Source: Neomegalonema sp. (lineage in GTDB: Bacteria; Pseudomonadota; Alphaproteobacteria; Rhodobacterales; Rhodobacteraceae). From it: DNA of 35,501 nucleotides. The notes beneath the pieces are model-generated. The model had not been told where the DNA came from. It was given only the letters and a program-made list of their open reading frames with translations, and ran no database searches. How positions within the stretch are numbered: the first letter of the stretch is position 1; each line of letters begins with the position of its first letter. The stretch is taken from positions 1 to 35,501 of the forward strand of contig JALEGB010000103.1 of assembly GCA_022760355.1 (NCBI GenBank). The letters run 5' to 3'. Of this stretch, positions 1-8,426 are shown piece by piece. The translations under genes and the position numbers were made by a program.

Positions 1-172
1 CCCGCAGCTTCTCAACGGCGCTCAGCGCCGCCGGCCAATCCTCCGCATCGCGCGCGGAAGTAAACGCCTCATGCAGGCGCGACAACGCCTCAACCCGGCG
101 CTGCTCCTCCACCGCTTGCGCGCGCGCCGCCTTCGCCGGGTTCGCCTGATTGGATTTGCCGCGCTTCGCCAT
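1..172 (-). CDS. Hypothetical protein, N-terminal part (cut by window edge)
   Basis: An open frame starts with ATG at 172 (reverse strand) and runs off the left edge, giving about 57 residues that begin MAKRGKSNQANPAKAARAQ. An AAAAGG Shine-Dalgarno-like stretch lies about 8 nt before the ATG. The visible part is lysine/arginine/alanine-rich and then becomes an amphipathic helix (AVEEQRRVEALSRLHEAF). No domain is recognised and no function is proposed. It follows the oxidoreductase-like gene on the same strand after about 85 bp, so the two could be co-transcribed. Confidence 0.55.
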   Translation of the reverse strand, partial: MAKRGKSNQANPAKAARAQAVEEQRRVEALSRLHEAFTSARDAEDWPAALSAVEKLR

Positions 173-188
173 CGCCGCCGCCTTTTCG

Positions 189-207
189 GATCATTGCAAG
201 AATGATC
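189..207. promoter_or_regulatory. Small inverted repeat before the edge gene
   Basis: GATCATT at 189-195 and AATGATC at 201-207 form a perfect 7-bp inverted repeat around GCAAG. It lies 17 nt upstream of the ATG of the left-edge gene and 50 nt past the stop of the oxidoreductase-like gene. It could be an operator or part of a weak terminator. There is no T-run on either side. Confidence 0.3.
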
Positions 208-257
208 TAAAGCTAGACGAACAGGGTTAAGGAGCGGTCAGCCCGACACAGGCGCAA

Positions 258-3200
258 TTACAGCCCTGGCGCCGCCTTGAAATCAGCCCAGAGCGCCGCC
301 CGCTTCGCCGCCGCCGCGGCCGCGGCCCGCTCCTTGACGTGACCGAAGCCGCGAATCTCCAACGGCAAACGCATCAAATCGATGGCGATCGGCATCCGCT
401 GCGCACTCAATCCGCGCGCGACGGTCACCACATCGCGCTCGAACTGCTCAATCAGAGCGCGCTCAAGGCGGCGCAGCGCCGTCCAGCCCAGCGGATCAAA
501 CATGCCGCCGCGAAGCGCGCGACCATGCTTCAGCACCCGAAGGAATGGCATGATCCATGAACCAAAAACGGCCTTCCGCGGCGCGCCGCTCTCATCCCGC
601 CCCGCAAGCAATGATGAAGTTAAATAGACGACCGGACGCGCCGCCGCGTCGCCAGCAGCCTCAAAAGCCTCCTCCGCCGCCGTTTCAGTCGTTTCACTGA
701 GCAGGCGGGCGACCTCATAGACGTCCCGACGGCTCAACAAAGTAAAGAACCCCTCCGCCGCAGCCCGCGTCAGAGCCTCCGCCCCCGGCGCGACCGCTTT
801 TTCTGCGCCGTGGATCACGTCCAACGCCCGCCGATACCGCGCGGCAAGCGCAGAATCCTGATACGCGACCAGTCGCGCCGCGCGGCGCTCGATAAAGGCC
901 GTGAGCGAGAGCGGGCGTTCTGGCGCCGCCGCCGCTGCGGCCGCAGGATCGGCAACCACTGCGCGGCCGAGATCGAAGGCCCGCCGCGCCTCCTCCCCGG
1001 ACTGCCCCGCCTCCGCTTCGATCGATGCGACAAGAGCCTCAAAACTGACCTGCAGTTGGGCGGACTGAAAAGCCGCCCCGAGCGCGACCAAGCCCGCCCC
1101 CGCTTCAACGCCAAAGTAGCGCGCGCTCAACTCACGCGGCCGCAGATGCTTCAACGCATTCGCTTTGAAGCGGCTTCGGAACAACTCCGGGATGATGGCG
1201 GCGTCGTCGGCGCAACTCACCAACGAATCGATTTCTCCCAAGGCCGGCGGCCCCATCAACGCATGCTCGCCCGCGCCAGCGCCCGGCCCTTTATCCGTTG
1301 CGATCCGGCACAGAGCGGACAGAGAGAATCCATCCGCCGCACTGGCTGACGGGATCCAGAGGCCAACCGAATGCCCCTCCCGCCGCGCGGCGGCGGCCAG
1401 GATACGCGCCATACGCGCGCCGTCGGCCCCGCCAGCGAACCCGATTGTCCAGGGCGCGCGCCGTTGCACAAACGCGCTTTGCGGCGCGGGCGCAGCAGGG
1501 GCGCTCGGCGTTACGCGCATTTTCCGACGCGCCCCACTGGCGCCGATAAAGGCGGGACAGGCGCCGGGCAGCTGCGCCGCGTCGATTTTCGATGACGCAG
1601 AGTCCAAACGACGCGCTTCGCCGGTTTCAGTGGCGATCGTCCGCAGCGTAGCGGCGCCGCCAGCCCGATCGCAATCGCCGCAACCGTCGCAAATAAAGGG
1701 GTTGATCGCCGTGGCGCTCGCCTCCGGCCCCAGGGTGAAACGCCGCAGCGCTTCGGGCCCATCATAGGCGCGCAGATCGACGATCACGGCAACGCCTTCG
1801 GCCCGGGCCAGATCCGCCTCCACAGCCTCGACGCTCTCCCCCCGGCGCACTTTCACCGCCGAGGACAAATGGCGCCGATCGATCGGTCGCGCCGGATCGC
1901 ACAGAAGCGCGACATCCTCGACGCCGAGCGCAAGCAACCGCGCTGCGAGACCGGTGGGCGAGCGCGGATCCGCGATATCGCGCGCCTCCAACGCGTCAGC
2001 GTCCTCTTCGCGCAACGCCCGCTCCTCCGGCGCCGGCTCAGCCCATTTGACGACGAACGTCGCCGGCGCGCCCGCGCGCACTGTGGCCTGGATCGCAGCA
2101 ATCCCGCCCCGCTCGAGCGCCGCGCCGTCAAGCGGGACGACCCGCCGATCTTCCGCGCCGAATCGCGCGGCGCCGATCCATTCCGCCGCATCCGCGCCAA
2201 GGACGAGACGCTCGCGCGGCGGACGGGCGGCGAGGGCCGCGTCCCGCGCGGCGACGAGACTCGCCCCATGGTCGCCAAGCGCTGGACGCATGGCGCCAAA
2301 GCGACGCGCCAGCGCGACCGCCAGCGTTTCGGCCGCTAACGCGTCAGGTTCAACGCGAAGGGGCGCGAGATGCGGCGCGTCCGCACGGCCGTAAAACGCA
2401 GCGCGCACCGCAACTGTGAGGCTGTTTTGCGAATCGGAGGTCTCGACCACGGAGAGGGTTTCCATACCGTCCGCAAAAGCGCGCAGCCCCGCCGGCTCAA
2501 TCGGCCCGGTCGCGAAGATTCGATATACCGCAAGTCCACATTCCGCCAGCGCAGCTTCATCCAGGCCAAGCAGAGTCAAAGCGCGGTCCAGCGCCGCCCA
2601 ACCGCCGCCGGTCGCAACCAGTCCAAACCGCGCGCCGGCAGGGCCATGGGTGCGCTGATCCTGCGGCCAGCTCGCCGCGCCCTCAGAGGCGAGCGTTGCG
2701 ATGGCGGCGGCGTGATGGGTCGTCGCCTCCGCCAGCTCCAACGGCAGGGCGACGCTCACCCAATCCTTTGTCTCGCGCGCCTTTGCAAAGCCAGCCAGGC
2801 AGGCCGCGGCGGCTTCAATCGGGGTTGCGGGGTGCAATATCGGCGCGCCAACAAGCCGGAGCGCCTCCGCCGCCGTTTCGCTGGCGTCATCCGCAACAAC
2901 CGCCAGCCCGCCGCCGGGGGCGCCATGGCGCCGTGCGCGCCGCAACGCCGCAGCGCCGCCGCGCAGCATCCCGCTGGCCGACGCATAGAAAACGCTGAAC
3001 ACGTCATCGCCCGCTTTCTGCGCTCCGGCATGCGCGGCTGCGGCGATCTCAGCCTGCGCCAGCGGCTCAAAATCAACGCCGGCCGCAGCCAAGCCAGCTC
3101 GAACCCGGAACGCGGCGGCGCCGAGCCGGGCGAACGCGCCATCCGCGACGCCCGCCAGATATCCGCGCGGCGCGGCGGCCCCGGCGCGGCGAAGACTTTC

Positions 3201-3323
3201 CGCATGTAAAATCGCGGCCCAAAGCGGCGCGGTCGCACCGGAAAGAAGACCGATCGGCGATGGCGAAGACGCCGCCGCCTCGGCGCCCGCAGACTGCGCT
3301 CCGCTCGGATCTGATGCGTCCAT
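258..3323 (-). CDS. Indolepyruvate ferredoxin oxidoreductase-like protein lacking catalytic motifs
   Basis: This 1021-residue protein follows the domain order of the fused alphaproteobacterial indolepyruvate:ferredoxin oxidoreductases, which are usually about 1150 residues: pyrimidine-like domain (25-200), domain II (232-295), TPP-like domain (370-480), cluster region, gamma domain (610-800) and a C-terminal domain like DUF6537 (820-1010, with RGFGHVKER near the end). Four cysteines (C545, C548, C551, C589) match one 4Fe-4S site. Missing are the N-terminal GYRGSPLGG (here GYLAGVADG, 54-62), the GDDHGAKSS stretch (VVADDAS), the CAGCPHN cysteine motif and the GDG of the TPP site (PLDGAALERGG, 397-407). 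The ATG at 3323 is chosen because GGAG lies 7 nt before it; an upstream extension to 4034 would overlap the divergent hydrolase. Active family members oxidise aryl-pyruvates to aryl-acetyl-CoA. This copy is probably not a normal TPP enzyme. Confidence 0.85.
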   Translation of the reverse strand: MDASDPSGAQSAGAEAAASSPSPIGLLSGATAPLWAAILHAESLRRAGAAAPRGYLAGVADGAFARLGAAAFRVRAGLAAAGVDFEPLAQAEIAAAAHAGAQKAGDDVFSVFYASASGMLRGGAAALRRARRHGAPGGGLAVVADDASETAAEALRLVGAPILHPATPIEAAAACLAGFAKARETKDWVSVALPLELAEATTHHAAAIATLASEGAASWPQDQRTHGPAGARFGLVATGGGWAALDRALTLLGLDEAALAECGLAVYRIFATGPIEPAGLRAFADGMETLSVVETSDSQNSLTVAVRAAFYGRADAPHLAPLRVEPDALAAETLAVALARRFGAMRPALGDHGASLVAARDAALAARPPRERLVLGADAAEWIGAARFGAEDRRVVPLDGAALERGGIAAIQATVRAGAPATFVVKWAEPAPEERALREEDADALEARDIADPRSPTGLAARLLALGVEDVALLCDPARPIDRRHLSSAVKVRRGESVEAVEADLARAEGVAVIVDLRAYDGPEALRRFTLGPEASATAINPFICDGCGDCDRAGGAATLRTIATETGEARRLDSASSKIDAAQLPGACPAFIGASGARRKMRVTPSAPAAPAPQSAFVQRRAPWTIGFAGGADGARMARILAAAARREGHSVGLWIPSASAADGFSLSALCRIATDKGPGAGAGEHALMGPPALGEIDSLVSCADDAAIIPELFRSRFKANALKHLRPRELSARYFGVEAGAGLVALGAAFQSAQLQVSFEALVASIEAEAGQSGEEARRAFDLGRAVVADPAAAAAAAPERPLSLTAFIERRAARLVAYQDSALAARYRRALDVIHGAEKAVAPGAEALTRAAAEGFFTLLSRRDVYEVARLLSETTETAAEEAFEAAGDAAARPVVYLTSSLLAGRDESGAPRKAVFGSWIMPFLRVLKHGRALRGGMFDPLGWTALRRLERALIEQFERDVVTVARGLSAQRMPIAIDLMRLPLEIRGFGHVKERAAAAAAAKRAALWADFKAAPGL

Positions 3324-3497
3324 TGACCTACTCCATCGCTTCTTTACGCAACGCGCGCGCGACGCCAGTTGCGGTTGATCTGTCCAAAATTTATCAGCGT
3401 CGCTTGAACAAAAGGCGCCGCGATCAACCATATTCAAACAGCGGGCCAAGCCGGCCCGGCCCCTTGGCGCGTTAGCCTGCGAAAGTGAAGATGCGGT

Positions 3498-4505
3498 ATG
3501 AAGAGCACGAAAAAAGGGCCGAGCACATCGTTTGGCGAGGTTTTCGAGGCGGAAAGCCGCAAAAACGCAAGCGATGACGCGCAATGGTCCGGCCCTCGCG
3601 GCGTTTATGAGGCGCGCTACCCGCCAATAGGACAATTTGAGACCGTCCGCACGGCGCGCGACGCCACGCGGATGCATCTGTTCGATGTCGGCCCGACCGA
3701 TTCTGACGACGCGATTGTCCTTATCCATGGCGCCAGCGGCAACCTCCGCGACTTCGCCTTTTCCTTTATGGAGCGCCTTGCTGAGCATCCCGCCGGTCGC
3801 CAGCGGCGCCTTATCGCGATTGATCGGCCAGGCTTCGGATATTCGGAGCGGGGACCAGGCGCTGCGCATGAGCCCGAAGCCCAGGCGCGGCTGATGCAGG
3901 CTGCGGTGGCGTTGCGCGGCGTTCGGCGCGTGCTGCTGGTGGGCCATTCGCTCGGCGCCGCGAGCACGCTGGCCTGGGCGCTGGAGGCGCCGCAGATGGT
4001 CCGCGGCCTCGTGCTTCTTGGCGGCTTGACCCACGCCTGGTCAGGCTCGGCCGGCGTGGCGTATGACGTTCTCTCCGCGCCCTATCTCGGCGCCGCTGTG
4101 GCCCATATTGCAGCGGCGGCGATGTCGGAAGAGCGCGCCATTCCAGCACTCGAAAATATCTTCGCCCCCCAGTCCCCGCCACCGGGATATGCTGAATTTG
4201 TGGGCGTTGGCTTGGCGCTACGGCGATCGACGATTCGAGCTAATGGCGAAGATGTAGGCAAAATCAAACCGCTGCTCCGTGCGCAAGCGGCGCGCTATGC
4301 CGGGATCAAGGCGCCGATTGCGATTGTACATGGCGCCGAGGACACAATTGTTCCCGCCGCCGTCCATGCGCTTCCCCTAGCGGAAACCTGCCCGTCAGCC
4401 GACCTCATAATGCTGGACGGAATTGGGCATATGCCGCACCATGTCGCCGTTGAGCCGATTCTCGACGCAATTTATCGGCTTAATCAGCAAACTCTCGGCC
4501 GTTAA
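3498..4505 (+). CDS. Alpha/beta hydrolase
   Basis: A 335-residue protein with the alpha/beta-hydrolase fold. It shows the oxyanion region HGASG (77-81), the strand RLIAIDRPGFGYSE, the nucleophile elbow GHSLG (Ser151), an acid in HGAEDTIVP (Asp282) and the catalytic histidine in GIGHMPHH (His311). About 65 residues precede the core and carry no clear signal peptide, so it is probably cytoplasmic. It is divergent from the oxidoreductase-like gene, with 174 bp between the starts. It resembles the next hydrolase gene in layout (DRPGFGxSE, W/ALEAPQ), suggesting tandem paralogues. The substrate cannot be told from sequence; esterase or lactonase activity is possible. The start has only a weak GTGAAG ribosome site. 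Confidence 0.85.
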   Translation: MKSTKKGPSTSFGEVFEAESRKNASDDAQWSGPRGVYEARYPPIGQFETVRTARDATRMHLFDVGPTDSDDAIVLIHGASGNLRDFAFSFMERLAEHPAGRQRRLIAIDRPGFGYSERGPGAAHEPEAQARLMQAAVALRGVRRVLLVGHSLGAASTLAWALEAPQMVRGLVLLGGLTHAWSGSAGVAYDVLSAPYLGAAVAHIAAAAMSEERAIPALENIFAPQSPPPGYAEFVGVGLALRRSTIRANGEDVGKIKPLLRAQAARYAGIKAPIAIVHGAEDTIVPAAVHALPLAETCPSADLIMLDGIGHMPHHVAVEPILDAIYRLNQQTLGR

Positions 4506-4813
4506 ATTTCGCGGCGCGGGCGCGCCGCAATCCTCGCATTGCAAAATACGGATAGCGGCTGACCGCCAGCAGCCCTATTGAAACGCGGAACAAAACTCCA
4601 ACTATGCGCCTCTGCTTCGCCGGATTTCCAGCGCAGCAAGGAGTGAGAGAGCGGCGCGCCGGCGTCGGCGAGGCGCATGCGCCTCCTCGGCGTGCGCGTC
4701 CCATGCGAAAAGCCGTCGCTTCGGCGAGGGCTCGAGCAGCGCGCAGTTTTGCGCAGGTGCGGCGGGCGATAGCGTGAAACGCATAGAGCCCAGGCGCGAT
4801 GAAGGAGTTTGAG
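4506..4813. other. Intergenic region between the two hydrolase genes
   Basis: About 308 bp without a credible gene. It holds a GC-rich hairpin directly after the first hydrolase stop (GCGGCGC 4511-4517 pairing with GCGCCGC 4522-4528, without a T-run). It also holds a perfect 16-bp palindrome GAGGCGCATGCGCCTC at 4670-4685. The first may help end transcription and the second could be a protein site. Long open frames on the reverse strand here are shadows. Confidence 0.4.
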
Positions 4814-5854
4814 ATGATCCAGAAACGCCTCGATCAGGGGATTTCGATCATCGAGGAGCGACAAGCTCGCCTCAACCGTGGGGCGGGGAATGCGTCGGCG
4901 ATGCTGGTGCGGCGTCAGATCGCGCATGAAAGCGCCGCTTTGCTGCGCGCGCCTCGGCGCTCTCCACGCGTCGCCCACGCAACGAAGCGCGCAACCCCTC
5001 GTCTTCGCCGACTGGAAACCCGCATTGACGGCTGCCTGGTCCACGCGCTTGAACGTCCGGCCCGCGCCCGAAAATGCGCCGCCGCCGCCGCGCCCGCAAT
5101 TATACTGATCCATGGCGCCGGCCTGGATCACCGCGACTGGACGTTTGACTTTTTGAACCGGCTGGACCCGCGCCGACGCGTGCTCATCTTCGATCGTCCT
5201 GGATTTGGCCGCTCGGAGCGTCCTGGCGGCTTCGCTTCCGCACTGCCAAACGTGCAAGCGCGTCTGCTCAGACATGCTGCGGCGGCGTTCGGAGTGCGCC
5301 AAGCGACAATCGTTGGACATAGCTGGGGCGGCGCGGTCGCCATGGCGTGGGGGCTCGAGGCCCCGCAAAGCGTTGTCGGCGTTGTCAGCCTCGCCGGCGC
5401 AGTTGCGCCCTGGAGCTTCGCCAGCACATTGCGCAATGGCGCCCAAATGCGGGAGCGGGCGCTCACGGCTCTGGCCGCCGGCGGCCGCCGCAAAGCGCTT
5501 GAACACACATTTGAAGTCGCCTTCGCGCCGGCGCGCGCGCCGCGGGGCTACCTCGCCCATATCGCCCAAGCGCATAACGGATCAATCGCCGCAACGCTCT
5601 CGGATCTCACGACCATCAACGGCGCGCTGGCGCTGATGACCCCGCGCTATGATCGCTTCGAACGACCGGTCGAGTTGATTTACGGAGATCGCGACGAAAT
5701 CCTCTGCGTCAATGAACAAGGCCGAGCGGCGGAAAAGATGCTGCCGAACGCGCGACTCTCCGTACTGCGCGGGCGGGGCCATATGATTCATCATACAGAT
5801 CCGGACCACTGTATCGCCGCAATCGAGCGCATTTTCTCCACATCGTCACATTAG
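4814..5854 (+). CDS. Alpha/beta hydrolase with basic N-terminal extension
   Basis: A 346-residue alpha/beta hydrolase. It has LIHGAG (98-103), DRPGFGRSE, nucleophile GHSWGG (Ser170), acid in GDRDE (Asp294) and catalytic histidine in GRGHMIHH (His323). The ATG at 4814 is preferred over 4799 because AAGGAG at 4802-4807 sits 7 nt before it. The first 90 residues are unusual: an amphipathic start (MIQKRLDQGISIIEERQARL) and then many arginines, reminiscent of granule-associated or nucleic-acid-binding regions, but no known domain is seen. It is a likely paralogue of the preceding hydrolase. The substrate is unknown. Confidence 0.85.
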   Translation: MIQKRLDQGISIIEERQARLNRGAGNASAMLVRRQIAHESAALLRAPRRSPRVAHATKRATPRLRRLETRIDGCLVHALERPARARKCAAAAAPAIILIHGAGLDHRDWTFDFLNRLDPRRRVLIFDRPGFGRSERPGGFASALPNVQARLLRHAAAAFGVRQATIVGHSWGGAVAMAWGLEAPQSVVGVVSLAGAVAPWSFASTLRNGAQMRERALTALAAGGRRKALEHTFEVAFAPARAPRGYLAHIAQAHNGSIAATLSDLTTINGALALMTPRYDRFERPVELIYGDRDEILCVNEQGRAAEKMLPNARLSVLRGRGHMIHHTDPDHCIAAIERIFSTSSH

Positions 5855-5887
5855 ACCACCCCGCCTCAACCTGGCGCCGAATTCGCA

Positions 5888-5917
5888 TGAACAACGCCGC
5901 ATACGCTGCGTTGTTCA
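5888..5917 (+). terminator. Hairpin after hydrolase gene
   Basis: TGAACAACGC (5888-5897) and GCGTTGTTCA (5908-5917) form a perfect 10-bp stem with a 10-nt loop, 33 nt after the hydrolase stop. No T-run follows, so intrinsic termination would be weak. An operator is the alternative. Confidence 0.4.
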
Positions 5918-5999
5918 CAATTGACGAAGGCGTTAATAGATAGCGTGGGGGCGAGAGACTGGCGTCTCACCGCCTCCGTGTAACGGCGGCGACGCTGAA

Positions 6000-8093
6000 A
6001 TGGGCGAGCGAGAGGCGATGTTGGCGGACAGATTCGGCAAGGCGTCGAAGCGCAGCGGCGCTTGGAGTGCGAAGACCCGGCGCGCGATCTCTATTTGTAG
6101 CGACGCGGCGCTTACGATCGCGCTTGCAGCAACCTTCGCCGCAGCGCCCGATCCATCGCTACAGGCGTATGCGCAGTCGAGCATCGCCCGTGCTGCGGAG
6201 GATTCCGAAGGGGACCTGCTCGCCCGCGGCCGCACCGCGCTGGAAGACGGTCGAGCGCAGGAAGCTCTGGAGGCCTTCGAGGCGGCCCTAGCTCAGGATC
6301 CGACCGAACGCCAAGCTATCCTTGGGCGCGCTCAGGCGCTCGATCTGATTGGCCGAATCGACGAAGCCATTGCGATCTATGACGGGCTGCTGGCGAAGAA
6401 AGCCAAGGACGCCCCGATTCTCTTCTATCGCGGCGTCGCCAACTACCATCGCGGCCAATTCGAGCGGGCCGAAGCGGATATCCGCGCGGCGATCAAAGGC
6501 GGTTTGAAGCTGTCTGTCGCGCATCAGCGGCTGGGAGACGTGTTCTACGCGCGCGGCCAGCTGAAAAAAGCGCTCGAAGCCTATCTAACCGCGGCCAAAG
6601 CCCCAACGCCGCATCCCTCGGTCCACCGGGCGCTCGGCAACAGCTATTACGCGCTTGGGCGGTATCGCGCCGCCGACGCCGCCTATGGCCAGGCGCTGAA
6701 GCTCAATCCCTCAGACGGGTACGCCGCATACTACCGGGCCTGGACGCGCGAGAAACTCGGACGGCCGCTGCTCGCGCTTGAGGATTACAACCGCGCTTTT
6801 GAGATCCTCGGCGGCAAATCTCCGCGCGTCGCAATCGATCGTGGGCGGATCCTGCTCCGCAGCGGCGCTGTCGCCGCCGCGCTGGAAGATTTCCGCGTTG
6901 CGCTGGATCGTGAGCCTGAGAACCCCGCCGCCCTCTATGGCGCCGCGCTCGCGCTGATCGCGCAAGGGCAAACAACCACCGCCGAAGAGATTTTAAATCG
7001 GCTGGTCGCGATTGTTGGCGATAACCGGCGCCTCGGTTCAGCGGCGCTGCAACTGCGCGCACGCGCCAAAATCGTCAATGAGGACTACGCAGGCGCGGTC
7101 GCGGATCTGGATTTGGCGATCAGCCTCAACCCGACCGCCGCGGAAGCATTCTACAATCGCGCTCTGGCGCGGGCGCGGCTGAAGGATGCGGCGGGCGCGC
7201 TTGAGGATCTAACCAAGGCGGCAAGCTTAAAGCCCGACGATCCTGAAATTCAATATGCGCTGGCGCGCGCCGCAATCGTCGCCGGTTTGCGCGACGTGGC
7301 GATGAAGGCTGCGCGTACAGCGGAGGGGCTGGCCGTCCCCGGCGGTGAGGCGCAGCTTGCCCGCGCCGCGACCCTGCTTGCGCTCGATAAGCCGCGCGAA
7401 GCACTGCGCGAGTTGGAGGATATGCTGAAACGAGCGCCGCGGAATGTTGAGGCGCTCAAACTCGCAAGCATCGCGCTGATGCGCGTTGGGCGCCACAGCG
7501 ACGCGCTGAGCCTGGCGCACAGCTTGCGCCTGCATGCGCCGCGCAGCCCAGCTGGCCCTCTGCTTGAGGCCGAAGCCTACATCGCGCTGTCGAAACCTGG
7601 CCGCGCGCGCAGCGCCCTCAACCGCGCCAACGCGCTCGGCGCGCCGCTGGCGAAGATCACCAGCCTTGCCGGGCAAATGTGGATCATGATCGCGCATATG
7701 GACCCGGCGAAGCTGCCCCGCATGCAGGTCGACGGCAAATGGGCGCTCGAGCAAGCCGGCGCCGCCTATGACATGGCGGTCGAGCATTCCAAACGCTCGC
7801 CAGAAACCTTAAAGGAACGCGCGTCGGTGCGAATCTTGCGCGGCGATTTGAAAGGCGCGCTGGATGACCTGAGCCATGCGGTGGCTGTGCGCCCACAGGA
7901 CGCCGATTTACGCTTTGCGCGCGCGGATTTGCTGCGCCGGCTGAAACGATGTGCTGAAGCCATTAAAGAATATGACGCTGGCTTATCGCTGAAACCCGAC
8001 AACGCCGACGCCCGTTCTGATCGCGCCGACTGCAAATTCGACGAGGGCGAATATCTAGGAGCGGTAGGCGACTACGTTGGCAGCTGGTTCTGA
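6000..8093 (+). CDS. Secreted/periplasmic tetratricopeptide-repeat protein
   Basis: A 697-residue protein made almost entirely of TPR units from about residue 75 to the end. Many units show the expected spacing, for example G..ALEDGRAQEALEAFEAAL, ALGRYRAADAAYGQAL and LKRCAEAIKEYDAGL. Before them lies a positively charged stretch and a hydrophobic segment (about 35-58, ending near QAYAQ) that looks like a signal peptide or membrane anchor, so export to the periplasm is likely. TPR arrays act as protein-protein scaffolds; no enzymatic domain is present. Two start codons are possible, ATG 6000 and ATG 6018. The second has GAGAGG close by, so the first six residues are uncertain. Partners are unknown. 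Confidence 0.85.
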   Translation: MGEREAMLADRFGKASKRSGAWSAKTRRAISICSDAALTIALAATFAAAPDPSLQAYAQSSIARAAEDSEGDLLARGRTALEDGRAQEALEAFEAALAQDPTERQAILGRAQALDLIGRIDEAIAIYDGLLAKKAKDAPILFYRGVANYHRGQFERAEADIRAAIKGGLKLSVAHQRLGDVFYARGQLKKALEAYLTAAKAPTPHPSVHRALGNSYYALGRYRAADAAYGQALKLNPSDGYAAYYRAWTREKLGRPLLALEDYNRAFEILGGKSPRVAIDRGRILLRSGAVAAALEDFRVALDREPENPAALYGAALALIAQGQTTTAEEILNRLVAIVGDNRRLGSAALQLRARAKIVNEDYAGAVADLDLAISLNPTAAEAFYNRALARARLKDAAGALEDLTKAASLKPDDPEIQYALARAAIVAGLRDVAMKAARTAEGLAVPGGEAQLARAATLLALDKPREALRELEDMLKRAPRNVEALKLASIALMRVGRHSDALSLAHSLRLHAPRSPAGPLLEAEAYIALSKPGRARSALNRANALGAPLAKITSLAGQMWIMIAHMDPAKLPRMQVDGKWALEQAGAAYDMAVEHSKRSPETLKERASVRILRGDLKGALDDLSHAVAVRPQDADLRFARADLLRRLKRCAEAIKEYDAGLSLKPDNADARSDRADCKFDEGEYLGAVGDYVGSWF

Positions 8094-8150
8094 TGCTTAA
8101 CAAATACTGGTCATGGTTTATTTTAACCGACTGCACGCCCGCCATATTTC

Positions 8151-8257
8151 TCTAGAGCTTGCTGATGTTTCACGGAACCATCAACAAGCTCTAAGTCTCT
8201 GTTAGTCGCGATTTGCGAGCCGTTAGATGGGTCCATCTAACTTCAAATCGCTCTAGA
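8151..8257. repeat. Palindromic intergenic repeat, copy A (RIME-like)
   Basis: A 107-bp element bounded by perfect 8-bp terminal inverted repeats, TCTAGAGC (8151-8158) and GCTCTAGA (8250-8257). It contains two hairpins: TAGAGCTTG/CAAGCTCTA (8153-8161 with 8185-8193), and a nested one formed by GCGATTTG/CAAATCGC (8208-8215, 8244-8251) and TTAGATGG/CCATCTAA (8223-8230, 8233-8240). The same architecture recurs near 29754-29858, with shared stretches such as TCGCGATTT. This type of mosaic is known from alphaproteobacteria (RIME-like elements). It lies after the TPR gene and before the LysR gene. Confidence 0.75.
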
Positions 8258-8426
8258 CATCTTTGTTGCGTGGCGACCAATCGCTGTCTGAAATTTAATA
8301 TTTTTCACCTTGACTGATCCTGGGGCTAGCGGACAGCTTGACCGCACCCCATATTGCGCTGCAGCATAGACGCGCAATTGGCGGCAAGGTGCGAACCATG
8401 GAGGGGTTCGCGAAAGGAGCGGTGAG
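8258..8426. other. Intergenic region upstream of LysR gene
   Basis: Together with the palindromic repeat, this forms a 333-bp gene-free stretch. It is AT-richer around 8290-8315 and probably carries the LysR-gene promoter. The AAAGGAG ribosome site lies 8-9 nt before the ATG at 8427. No confident promoter hexamers could be assigned. Confidence 0.35.

Noticed and set aside
2370-3209. 279-residue forward open frame inside the oxidoreductase-like gene
   Set aside because: Low-complexity arginine/alanine/glutamine composition typical of antisense frames in GC-rich DNA.
3324-4034. Upstream extension of the oxidoreductase-like frame by 237 residues
   Set aside because: It overlaps the divergent hydrolase gene, has no family similarity, and an ATG with GGAG 7 nt upstream exists at 3323.
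4502-5575. 357-residue reverse-strand open frame
   Set aside because: It is opposite the second hydrolase, arginine-rich and without a domain; it is a GC-rich shadow.
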